A DNA stretch of 64,000 nt from Candidatus Zixiibacteriota bacterium (GTDB lineage: Bacteria; Zixibacteria; MSB-5A5; GN15; PGXB01): contig LS998015.1 of the NCBI GenBank assembly GCA_900498245.1, forward strand, positions 765,259 through 829,258, in the 5' to 3' direction. Each line of letters opens with the position of its first letter. The first letter of the stretch is position 1. A program made the position numbers and the translations under genes. This document shows, piece by piece, positions 16,795 through 25,250 of the stretch. Below the pieces are notes generated by a model. That model saw only the letters and a list, made by a program, of their open reading frames with translations, was not told where the DNA came from and did no database searches.

Positions 16795-18981
16795 ATGTTG
16801 TCAAGCATACGCATATTTATAAGCGTCATTTTTATTCTTGGCATATTGGCCCATTCTTTATCTTTCGCCGCATCGAAAAGAAATTGGGAGCTTATGCTGG
16901 AATATTCTCCTTTATATGATATTGATACCACTACGACGCCGCCCACAATAGGCGTTATCGTTGAAGCCAACGGAGACTATCATGATTTGGAGAATGTGGG
17001 TGCGGAAATATTGAGTATAAAAGGACATCGGATTAATTGCAAAGTGCCGATCGATAGTTTAGAAATTTTAGCCGGTCTTTCGGCTGTGAAATGCTACTCA
17101 TTTAATAGTAAAATTGAATTAGATTTGGATATGAGCGCCGTTGCCATAGGTGCGCCTGAAGTCTGCAATCAAAGCGGATATACCGGCAAGAGCGTAATTG
17201 TTGGCATTGTGGATGGCGGTATTGACGCACATCATCCAGATTTTCAGAGGGGTCAAAATAATACGCGATTCCTTTATATTTGGGATCAGATGGACACAAG
17301 GGGCTCGCATCCATCTAATTATTATTACGGTTCAGAATACAGCAAGAGCGATATAGACGGAGGCCAATATATAAATGGTGGGTCGTATTGGACGGATGCT
17401 TATGGACATGGAAGTGTGGTGACCGGCATCGCCTGCGGAGGGGGACGGGTAGGCGGAAATGGCATCGAAGCGGGAAAATATACAGGTATAGCTAAAGATG
17501 CAGACATTATTTTTGTTCGGATGCTGCCCTTATATGCAAATATCGAGGATGCCGTGGAATATATTATCGAAAAGGCAGAATCCCTAAAGCGACCCTGTGT
17601 CATTAATTTAAGCCTCGGTTATAAAGGAGGGCCTCGGGACGGTACAAGCCCATTTGAACGCTTTATGGATAAACTATTGACCGATTATCATGAAAGATCA
17701 GTTGTTATTGTCAATTCCTGCGGAAATACCCGATTTGATGCGAACAATGCCGAGGTGGCCTTTAATCCACAATTGTGGGGCAAAAATCGTGACCATATAA
17801 GATTTTATGATGATGAGACTATGGTGGTAAATGTGGGATCCGGTTTATATAATCAAGATTATGTTTCAATAGAAATATGGTATCACGCCAATTCGGAAAC
17901 GAGAATATCCGTTACAGCTCCATTAATGGATTCGCTTGGTAATAGCACTCCATTTTGGATAGGGTCATATGAGTCGGGAAACGGAAATGGATGGCCGGGC
18001 GAGGGGTGGGACATGCCAGGTATCGGATTTGTTAAAATTCATAATGAAGACTGGGATGCAAATCATCCTGATCCATACCCGTATACATATGATCAAGTTG
18101 CGACTGTTGAGATAGCTGATCATGATTATGACCTTTCACCCGGCGACTGGTTTATAAGTATGAGTGATGTAAATGGACCATGGGATGCCTACATCACATA
18201 TCAGGATCATGGGCTGAATTTATATTCATTTTTGGAAAATGATGCTAATTCATATGAAGTTAATGAACCGGGAAATTCTTCCTATATTATTACTGTTGGT
18301 TCAATTAATACAAAAAACAATTGGTATGATTGCCTGGGAATGTCAGTGCCCGGGCCGGCACCATATGATAAATTTGATGCACTCGGCTTTCCGATTAATC
18401 AAATATCTTTTTTCAGCTCGTTGGGCCCTACACGGGATGTCAGAACCAAACCTGAAATTTACGCCCCTGGTGCTTGGGTCGCAAGCACTTGCCCCGATAG
18501 TCTGCTTTATGCATATTCAAGCACAGGTATGAGATATTCATTGGCAGATGACTGTCGCCATATCCTTATGCGGGGTACCAGTATGTCCGCGCCCCACGTT
18601 ACCGGTGTAGTTGCTCTAATGCTCGAAAAAAATGGTTTCCTTTCTCTTAATGAAATTCGTAATGCATTATTTTCAACCGAATTGGCCAATGGTATGGTTA
18701 ACGCTCCAGGCGCCATTGCGGCTATTCCTCCGGCCTGCATTCCGGGAGATGTTAATGGGGATAGAACCATTAATATTATAGATGTGAATGGATTAATTAG
18801 TTTTCTATATAAAGGCGGTGCAAGCCCATCACCATATGCAATTTGCTCGGGCGATGCTGATTGCAATTGTCGGCTAAATATTCAAGATGTATCTACAATT
18901 ATAAATTTTCTTTATAAATCAGGGCCTTCTCTTGGGGATCAGAATACATGGGTGCGTAATTGCGGCAATCCGCCGCAATGA
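16795..18981 (+). CDS. Secreted S8 subtilisin-like serine protease with dockerin-like pair
   Basis: A 728-residue exported serine protease. Signal peptide at 1-24, prodomain-like region about 30-113, S8 catalytic domain about 120-640, then a dockerin-like pair (about 648-712). The catalytic triad is readable: D140 in VGIVDGGIDAHHPDF, H205 in GHGSVVTGIACGG and S596 in GTSMSAPHVTGV. The Asp and His motifs are slightly unusual (DGG and HGS rather than DTG and HGT). A roughly 200-residue insertion between His and Ser includes a beta-sandwich-like segment. The C-terminal tail NTWVRNCGNPPQ resembles that of the large protein at 6748. GGAGG precedes the ATG. The gene is AT-rich relative to the flanks, which could mean transfer. 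The upstream gene may encode its trans-acting prodomain-like partner. Confidence 0.9.
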   Translation: MLSSIRIFISVIFILGILAHSLSFAASKRNWELMLEYSPLYDIDTTTTPPTIGVIVEANGDYHDLENVGAEILSIKGHRINCKVPIDSLEILAGLSAVKCYSFNSKIELDLDMSAVAIGAPEVCNQSGYTGKSVIVGIVDGGIDAHHPDFQRGQNNTRFLYIWDQMDTRGSHPSNYYYGSEYSKSDIDGGQYINGGSYWTDAYGHGSVVTGIACGGGRVGGNGIEAGKYTGIAKDADIIFVRMLPLYANIEDAVEYIIEKAESLKRPCVINLSLGYKGGPRDGTSPFERFMDKLLTDYHERSVVIVNSCGNTRFDANNAEVAFNPQLWGKNRDHIRFYDDETMVVNVGSGLYNQDYVSIEIWYHANSETRISVTAPLMDSLGNSTPFWIGSYESGNGNGWPGEGWDMPGIGFVKIHNEDWDANHPDPYPYTYDQVATVEIADHDYDLSPGDWFISMSDVNGPWDAYITYQDHGLNLYSFLENDANSYEVNEPGNSSYIITVGSINTKNNWYDCLGMSVPGPAPYDKFDALGFPINQISFFSSLGPTRDVRTKPEIYAPGAWVASTCPDSLLYAYSSTGMRYSLADDCRHILMRGTSMSAPHVTGVVALMLEKNGFLSLNEIRNALFSTELANGMVNAPGAIAAIPPACIPGDVNGDRTINIIDVNGLISFLYKGGASPSPYAICSGDADCNCRLNIQDVSTIINFLYKSGPSLGDQNTWVRNCGNPPQ

Positions 18982-19049
18982 TTATTTTCGCCAGCAATAT
19001 TGGACGCTCTCTAATTCCTCCGGATTATGCAAGGCTAGCATCCCTTTGT

Positions 19050-19094
19050 CGCCCAATGGACTAGTTTCAAAACTAATTTCACACTTATTGGGCG
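19050..19094. repeat. Nested inverted repeat after the subtilase gene
   Basis: CGCCCAAT (19050-19057) pairs with ATTGGGCG (19087-19094), and the interval contains a smaller hairpin (TAGTTT, CA, AAACTA). It may be a terminator-like 3' structure or a small repeat element; there is no T-run. Confidence 0.4.
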
Positions 19095-19242
19095 GTATTT
19101 TAATCCCTAGGCCGATTTCAGGCTAGTTTATCCCTAAAATTCTGTTAGTTTTTTATTCGACAGATCCGCAACTTTGCTATGCCTGAAACCGTAAATAACT
19201 CATAGATTGGTATAAGCTTATTGCGCCCAAAGGAGGAAAAGT

Positions 19243-21000
19243 GTGACATTGAAAGTGATCCTGATTGCCGTGGCATTGTTTCTGGTCCTGAGCCTGATTC
19301 TTGTGGTCGGGGCGGTATCGGTCAAAGCCGACGACACCGTGATTGATATGACCGATTTCCAAACTGGGGATCTGGTGGTTGACGGCTTCGAATTGAAAGG
19401 ACAAACCAGGGTCACCATTCACGCTATCGGGGCGGCCCTTAAAAATACCGAGGACCTTTATGCCTACGGTTGGATAATCGACGCCGATTCGCGCGAACCG
19501 GTCTGGATTCAGAGCGATCAGGAATCGCATCGCTACAAAGGCTCCAATTATTTTCGGGAATTCGAGGGGGAAATAACCCTTCCGGCGGGACGTTATGAAT
19601 GTTATTACTATGCGTCCCGGCCCTTTTATACCGACCTCGATATCAAATTCGATGATTTGGGCAAAGCCCTGGAATTTCTGGGAGATTTTATCGGCAAAAA
19701 TGATGAAAACCAGAAATATTACGATGAAAATCTCGACGCTCTTCTTTTTGAAATAACCGCCCCGGCCGGTCTTTTTACGAAATTCAATCCCTCCAAAAAT
19801 ATAGGGGAAAACAGTATTATCGAATTTTCCCAGCCGGGCAATGATTATACCGGGAAAAAGGGGTTTACTCTTAAAAAGGACCTGAATTTAAAAATAATCG
19901 CGGAGGGGGAGTATTCCTCCAGCGACCGGGTTTTTGTCGATTACGGCTGGATAATAAATGCCGACTCGCGCAAAAAAGTCTGGCAGATGGATAAATGGAA
20001 CACATCATGGTCGGGCGGCGCCCGCAAAAATCGCGGCTTTATCGGCGATGTCAGCCTGCCTGCCGGCAATTATATCGCCTGCTATGTCACCGATGACAGT
20101 CATACTTTCGGGGATTGGAACAGCCTGCCTCCCTATGACCCGCTCCATTACGGATTCAATATTTATACTCAAAACGCCGCCGATAAGCAGTATGTCGCTC
20201 CTTATGAAGATACTTACAGCGAGCCGTTAATTATTTCCTTGACCCACATCGGCAATAATGCCTTTAGATCCAAAGCCTTTACTCTCAAGAAACCGACCGA
20301 TTTGCATATTGTCGCGATCGGGGAGTACGGCTACGATGATGCCTTTGTCGATTACGGCTGGATTGAAAATATCGATGATAATGACAAAGTCTGGGAAATG
20401 GCCGAAGAGAATACCGAGCATGCCGGCGGGGCCTCGAAAAACCGCAAATTCGACGGCATCGTTACTTTGCCGGCGGGGAATTATATGGTTTATTATACCT
20501 CCGACGATTCCCATTCCTATGGCGACTGGAATGCCACCGCCCCTCTGGATCGCGATATGTGGGGTATAACTATTTTCGGCGCCGGCAAGAATTTCGATCC
20601 GAAAATGGTCGAAGTGCATGATCAGGAGCCGGCCAATCCCAATATCCTGGTTAATCTGACCGGCATCGGCGATGACGCCGATGTGGAGGAGGATTTCAAA
20701 ATTTCCGTGCCGGAGAAGGTGCATATTTTCGCGCTGGGGGAGGGGCGCGACGGGGAAATGTTCGACTACGGCTGGATTGTGAATAAGAAAAACGGGGAGA
20801 CGGTCTGGGAAATGACCTATCGCATGACCCGTCACGCCGGCGGGGCCGACAAAAATCGCAAAGTCGAATCGGATATCTATCTGGAACCGGGTCAGTATGA
20901 GGCCCACTTTGAGACTGATGATTCCCATTCTTTCCCGGATTTCAACGCCGCCCGGCCCGATATGCCGCAGAAGTGGGGCATTACCATCACTAAAAAATAA
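19243..21000 (+). CDS. Exported protein with four YGWI-type repeats, function unknown
   Basis: A 585-residue protein starting at GTG (AGGAGG at 19231-19236), with an N-terminal hydrophobic segment (residues 5-27) that is a signal peptide or membrane anchor. The rest is built from four beta-rich repeats whose YGWI motifs sit at about residues 74, 233, 370 and 508. Repeats 2-4 share VDYGWI, VWxM, GGAxKNRxF, LPAGxY, a DDSHxxxDWN-like segment and a final W/YGxxI strand; the last two are spaced about 138 residues apart. The first repeat is divergent and followed by a helical insertion. Conserved Asp, His and Trp suggest a ligand or metal site. I do not recognise the family. It is a single gene with its own terminator. 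Confidence 0.75.
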   Translation: MTLKVILIAVALFLVLSLILVVGAVSVKADDTVIDMTDFQTGDLVVDGFELKGQTRVTIHAIGAALKNTEDLYAYGWIIDADSREPVWIQSDQESHRYKGSNYFREFEGEITLPAGRYECYYYASRPFYTDLDIKFDDLGKALEFLGDFIGKNDENQKYYDENLDALLFEITAPAGLFTKFNPSKNIGENSIIEFSQPGNDYTGKKGFTLKKDLNLKIIAEGEYSSSDRVFVDYGWIINADSRKKVWQMDKWNTSWSGGARKNRGFIGDVSLPAGNYIACYVTDDSHTFGDWNSLPPYDPLHYGFNIYTQNAADKQYVAPYEDTYSEPLIISLTHIGNNAFRSKAFTLKKPTDLHIVAIGEYGYDDAFVDYGWIENIDDNDKVWEMAEENTEHAGGASKNRKFDGIVTLPAGNYMVYYTSDDSHSYGDWNATAPLDRDMWGITIFGAGKNFDPKMVEVHDQEPANPNILVNLTGIGDDADVEEDFKISVPEKVHIFALGEGRDGEMFDYGWIVNKKNGETVWEMTYRMTRHAGGADKNRKVESDIYLEPGQYEAHFETDDSHSFPDFNAARPDMPQKWGITITKK

Positions 21001-21021
21001 ATTTGTATTATTTCATTCGTG

Positions 21022-21058
21022 AAAACGGAATCGGTTATGGACTGATTCCGTTTTTATT
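21022..21058 (+). terminator. Rho-independent terminator
   Basis: AAAACGGAATC (21022-21032) pairs with GATTCCGTTTT (21044-21054) and is followed by further T/A-rich sequence, just after the four-repeat protein gene. Confidence 0.85.
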
Positions 21059-21089
21059 TAATAATTATATTTACGGAATGCAAATCGGA

Positions 21090-22796
21090 TTACGATGAAA
21101 TTCCGGCGGGCGATTCGACCGAGACCCGAATCGGGAAGTTGACGGCTATGACCGTTCCCACATCGGGAGTCGAATCGACCTTGAGCGTCCCCCCGTGGAT
21201 ATCGATAATACGGCGGCAAACCAGAAGCCCGAAACCGTGCCCGTCCTTTTTGGTGGTGAAGCGCTGCTGGAAGGCGATTTCCTGGCGCTCTTTGTCGATG
21301 CCGGTGCCGTTATCGGTGACTCTCAGAATGAAGTTTTCATCGCCGCCGGAATATTTTATCTCCACTTCGATCAATCCCGCAAAGCCGTCCCCTTTTTCAT
21401 GAATAGCGTCGGCGGCGTTGTTCACCAGATTATAGAGGAGTTGCTGGAGTTGAGACATATCGGCGAGGCTGAAAAGCGGAACATGGGGAACGGCCAGGCG
21501 AAAATCGATATTCCGCATATGGTTTTGCGCTTTCAGATATTCAATGACATCGGTCACCAGGGAAGTAATACTGCATAATTCGAAATTCGGGGTCAGAGCG
21601 GAGAAGTCCATCAGTCCCTGAGAGAATTTGCGGATACTCTCCATGTTATTCATGACGGCGCCCAGGTATTTGTCCAGTTCCTGGTAATTCTGTTTGCGGA
21701 GATGATGTTCCAGAAGGGAGAGATTACCGGAGGCGACACCGAGGAAATTATTCAGTTCGTGCCCGATTTCGGCCGACATTTGACCGCGGACGGCCATTTT
21801 TTCCAGTTGAATGGTCTGCTCCTGCAGTTCCTTGAGCCGGGCGTAAGCATTTCTGGTTTCATCGAGGAGAATTATATTTTCGAGTGAAATGGCGATTTGA
21901 TTGGCGGTGATAGAGAGAAGCTGTAATTCGCTGCCTTTCATCGTTTCGGCATCGGGGGGCAGGCCGAGGATCAGAAATCCGTAGAGTTTGGGCCCGCGCC
22001 GCAGGGCGATGTTGACCAGCCGATCCCCCGGTGTATGCCAGGAAGGAATCAAGACGGCGCCGGCCTCCGGATTGCCGGAATTGCGGTAAACGGGATGCTC
22101 TTCGAGTGATGAAATGGTGAAAGGCGCGTTCAAGGTTGGGTCGCTACAGGCCAGGTAGTCGCGTGCGATTTTATGCGATGACTCTTCGAATTGACTCTCG
22201 TTGAGATTGGCGGTACCTATGACCCGGATTTCGTTTTCATGGCTGCTGCGATAGACGATGGCGCCCCGGGAAACTTTCCCCTGCATCATGACAAAACCGA
22301 GGGAGAGGCGCATCAGGGATTGCATATCCCCGACGGTATAAATGAGTTGATTGAGATCCGAAAGCCGTCCCAGTTCGGTCACGAGAGTCTTTTCGGTATC
22401 TTTCTGTTTCTTTTTGACGGCGTTCCTGACGGCCTGACGCATTTCATTCAATTCAAAGGGCTTCATGATATAATCATAGGCCCCTTCCTTGATAGCGTCT
22501 TTGGCCGAACTGAGATTGGCATAACCGGTCATGAAGATGACGCCGATGCCGTTTATTTTTTCCCGGATACGCTGGGCCAGTTCGATCCCGTCGCATTCCG
22601 GCATTCGGATATCGGTCAGGAGAAAATCAAAATACTCCGATTCGGCTTTTTGAAGGGCGACGGCACTGCTGGGGGCGAGTTCGATTTCATACCCGGCATC
22701 CTCCAGCGCATCACGCACCAGTGAAAGGACGATTTCCTCGTCATCGACCACCAGAATACGGACGGTCCGGCCCTCTATTTGGGGTGAATCTTTCAC
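21090..22796 (-). CDS. Receiver-GAF-like-histidine kinase hybrid
   Basis: A 568-residue cytoplasmic signalling protein with reversed hybrid order: receiver domain (about 12-130; ILVVDDEE acid pair, phospho-acceptor Asp in LLTDIRMP, KPF lysine), a GAF-like sensor region (about 165-320), then HisKA (His near residue 345 in EIGHELNNFLGV) and an HATPase_c domain (NLVNNAADAI N-box, VTDNGTGID G1, HGFGLLVCRRII G2). There is no transmembrane segment, so its input is phosphorylation of its own receiver and/or a ligand of the GAF-like domain. The start overlaps the stop of the upstream receiver gene by 4 bases. It is the last gene of a five-gene operon and no DNA-binding output domain is present in it. 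Confidence 0.9.
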   Translation of the reverse strand: MKDSPQIEGRTVRILVVDDEEIVLSLVRDALEDAGYEIELAPSSAVALQKAESEYFDFLLTDIRMPECDGIELAQRIREKINGIGVIFMTGYANLSSAKDAIKEGAYDYIMKPFELNEMRQAVRNAVKKKQKDTEKTLVTELGRLSDLNQLIYTVGDMQSLMRLSLGFVMMQGKVSRGAIVYRSSHENEIRVIGTANLNESQFEESSHKIARDYLACSDPTLNAPFTISSLEEHPVYRNSGNPEAGAVLIPSWHTPGDRLVNIALRRGPKLYGFLILGLPPDAETMKGSELQLLSITANQIAISLENIILLDETRNAYARLKELQEQTIQLEKMAVRGQMSAEIGHELNNFLGVASGNLSLLEHHLRKQNYQELDKYLGAVMNNMESIRKFSQGLMDFSALTPNFELCSITSLVTDVIEYLKAQNHMRNIDFRLAVPHVPLFSLADMSQLQQLLYNLVNNAADAIHEKGDGFAGLIEVEIKYSGGDENFILRVTDNGTGIDKERQEIAFQQRFTTKKDGHGFGLLVCRRIIDIHGGTLKVDSTPDVGTVIAVNFPIRVSVESPAGISS

Positions 22797-23170
22797 CTGT
22801 CTGCCAGCACTTTTTTCTTTAAGATTCGATTGACGGTTTTTTTCAATTCCTGCAGGTCGAACGGTTTGGTCAGGCAGCAGATGGCGCCCATCTGGGCGGC
22901 TTCCTCCGCTTCCCGTTCCGGGAAAGAGTCGGTCATGATAATGGGGACATCGGGCCGGACGGCTTTGATTTCCGAAACAGCCTGAAGGCCGTTCATTACC
23001 GGCATATGGACATCGCAGAATATCATGGCGTAGTCATTAGCCAGAACCATTTCAAATCCTTCCTTGCCGTCGGCGGCGGTGTCGACCTCAAATCCGGAAT
23101 CGGTTAAAACTTCCTCCAGGAATTTTCGGATGACCTGAGTATCATCAATAACAAGAATTCTATCAGCCAT
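22793..23170 (-). CDS. Single-domain response regulator (CheY-like)
   Basis: A 125-residue stand-alone receiver domain. The acidic pair (ILVIDDTQ), phospho-acceptor Asp (IFCDVHMPVMNG) and KPF lysine (LTKPFDLQEL) are all present; the conserved Thr is in PIIMTDSF. Without an output domain it must act by protein contact or as a phosphate relay. It overlaps the previous receiver gene by 8 bases and the next hybrid kinase by 4, so the three are made together. A relay from the HAMP kinase through these receivers to the hybrid kinase is plausible but not shown by sequence. Confidence 0.93.
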   Translation of the reverse strand: MADRILVIDDTQVIRKFLEEVLTDSGFEVDTAADGKEGFEMVLANDYAMIFCDVHMPVMNGLQAVSEIKAVRPDVPIIMTDSFPEREAEEAAQMGAICCLTKPFDLQELKKTVNRILKKKVLADR

Positions 23171-23567
23171 AGAGGCCTCCTTCGGCCCCGGACTTTTCAG
23201 ATGACTTTAATGATTTTTCTACCTCGGTTCGTAATTGCTTTATGGTAAAGGGCTTGGAGAGAAAGGCGCAGACTCCATAGCCCAGGGCGCTGCCGACGGA
23301 AGAAAGACTGGAATATCCCGAAATCACGATTATATTTATATGCGGATAGGTCTCGCGGGCAAATTTAACGACCTCCTCGCCGGAAACGCGAGGCATTTTC
23401 ATATCGGTAATGACGAGGTCGAATTCTTTTTCCTTCATCCTCAAGATCGCTTCATCACCGTCAGAGGCCTTTTCCACGGTGAAATCCTCGAGGACGTCCG
23501 ACAGGAATTCCCGCATAACTTCTTCGTCGTCAACGACTAAAATCGATTTGTTTGCCAAATCTGCCAT
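23163..23567 (-). CDS. Single-domain response regulator (CheY-like)
   Basis: A 134-residue receiver domain with all key residues: acidic pair in ILVVDDEE, phospho-acceptor Asp in LVITDMKMPRVSG, Ser/Thr switch in IIVISGYSS and Lys in LSKPFTIKQL. A short Ser/Gly-rich tail follows. It is distinct from the neighbouring receiver (only moderately similar), so a recent tandem duplication is unlikely. It starts about 30 bases after the HAMP kinase stop and overlaps the next receiver gene by 8 bases. Confidence 0.93.
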   Translation of the reverse strand: MADLANKSILVVDDEEVMREFLSDVLEDFTVEKASDGDEAILRMKEKEFDLVITDMKMPRVSGEEVVKFARETYPHINIIVISGYSSLSSVGSALGYGVCAFLSKPFTIKQLRTEVEKSLKSSEKSGAEGGLYG

Positions 23568-23597
23568 AGGTGCTAATTTATTCCCAATTTAAATTCT

Positions 23598-25250
23598 TCA
23601 GGCGCTGTATTGTTTTTCGACAGAAATGCCCTTTTTCTCCAGTGGCAAAATGATGGTAAAGATTGAGCCCTGGCCGAGCCTTGATTTGACCCGGATTTCG
23701 CCGCCATGTTCCTTAATGATGCCGTAGCTCACCGAGAGTCCCAAACCGGTTCCTTTGCCGACCTCTTTAGTGGTGAAGAACGGCTCAAAAATCTTCTTCA
23801 AATTTTCTTCGCTGATGCCGGTGCCCTGGTCGGCGACGGCCACTTCCACCGCTCCGGCGAATTCACCCAAAGGCGGGAGGAAGCGGGTCGAAATCGCTAT
23901 TTCGCTTCCCGGTTTGGAGGCGTGCATGGCGTTGATGATGATATTGGTGAAGACCTGCTGTAACTGACCGGGATTCCCCTGCGTTTTCGGTATATTCCGA
24001 TCGATTGTCTTGCGCAGAGCGACTTGATTCATCATCAACTGATGATCGATGAAAGTCAGCGTTTCTTCCAGGACCTGATTAATATCGAGTTCCAGGAATT
24101 CGACCGTCTGGGAGGTCCGGGAGAATTTCAGGAGGTTCTGGACGATGGCCTTGCAACGGCGGGATTGGGTTTCAATGTCGCGCAGGTACCGCTTGTATGA
24201 TTCCATATCCTTCGGCTTAAGGTCATGAATTTCCTTATTTTCGATTTTTTCCAGGGCGAACTGGGCATAGCCGAGAATACCGCCCAGGGGATTATTGAGT
24301 TCGTGAGCGACACCGGCCGCCAATTGCCCGATGGCCGCCATTTTCTCCGATTGAATCAATTGCGCCTGCGCCCCTTCCAGTTCACAGGTTCGCTCGATAA
24401 TTTTTTCCTCGAGGGTGCGGTTGTAATCCTCGATTTCCTGCTGCGACTTCTTGAGGGAGGCGATCATGCGGTTGAACGACATCGCCAGCATACCGATTTC
24501 ATCTTTCCAGGTGATATCGACGGTCTTGCTCAAATCACCCTTGGAGATTTTATCCGTGATTTCGGCCAGGGATTCGATCGGCCGAACAATGATCCGGACG
24601 AAGGCCGTCATTATGATAATAGCGGACAGCACCACCATAAGCGTGAGCAGGATGGCGGCGGTCTGCGATTTGGAGACCTCGCGGTTGAGATTGGCCAGGG
24701 TCAGGCCGATGCGAACCTCACCGATCTTTTCATAGACGGAACCGCTGGTATGATTGACGGCGACGGCACCCAGATTTTCCTTGGATATTTCTTTGCGCAT
24801 GGTTCTAACCTGATGGCGCAATTCGATAAAATCATCGCCCGCTTCGGAACGGTATAAATAATGGGAGAAGAGCGCCGAATCGCTCTGCTCGGCGTCGGAT
24901 TGATTCGGCACCAGAGCGGCCTTCTCGGTTAGATTGCGTCCTATTTCGGCGAGCACGCGGCCGTCGCTGGCCACGATTTTGACATAGACGATATCATCGG
25001 AGAGCGCCACCCCTTTTATCAGATTTTCCAGTTCCTCTTTCGATTCCAGGATGACGCCGTATTCGGCGTTATAGGCGAGGTTGGCGGCCAGGGCTCGTCC
25101 CCGCTTTTCCAGTTCCTGATGATAAATTTCATTCTGGCGCTTGATCAGGTAGCCGCTGATGATGAGCATGCTGACGACAATCACCAGAGAGACGACGGCC
25201 ACGAATTTTTCCCGCAGAGCGAGATTGCGAAGGAGGCTGAATACGCTCAT
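23598..25250 (-). CDS. Membrane sensor histidine kinase with HAMP domain
   Basis: A 550-residue inner-membrane kinase. A first transmembrane helix (about 15-35), a periplasmic sensor domain of about 165 residues with dCache/sCache-like features ([20 protein letters not shown]), a second helix (about 203-225), HAMP ([18 protein letters not shown]), a coiled coil ending in [12 protein letters not shown], HisKA (His near residue 316 in [12 protein letters not shown]) and HATPase_c ([37 protein letters not shown]). It overlaps the upstream substrate-binding protein gene by 4 bases. This suggests the binding protein delivers the signal to the periplasmic domain, a pattern known from LuxPQ-like and HK-coupled binding proteins; here it is inferred. 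Confidence 0.93.
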   Translation of the reverse strand: MSVFSLLRNLALREKFVAVVSLVIVVSMLIISGYLIKRQNEIYHQELEKRGRALAANLAYNAEYGVILESKEELENLIKGVALSDDIVYVKIVASDGRVLAEIGRNLTEKAALVPNQSDAEQSDSALFSHYLYRSEAGDDFIELRHQVRTMRKEISKENLGAVAVNHTSGSVYEKIGEVRIGLTLANLNREVSKSQTAAILLTLMVVLSAIIIMTAFVRIIVRPIESLAEITDKISKGDLSKTVDITWKDEIGMLAMSFNRMIASLKKSQQEIEDYNRTLEEKIIERTCELEGAQAQLIQSEKMAAIGQLAAGVAHELNNPLGGILGYAQFALEKIENKEIHDLKPKDMESYKRYLRDIETQSRRCKAIVQNLLKFSRTSQTVEFLELDINQVLEETLTFIDHQLMMNQVALRKTIDRNIPKTQGNPGQLQQVFTNIIINAMHASKPGSEIAISTRFLPPLGEFAGAVEVAVADQGTGISEENLKKIFEPFFTTKEVGKGTGLGLSVSYGIIKEHGGEIRVKSRLGQGSIFTIILPLEKKGISVEKQYSA

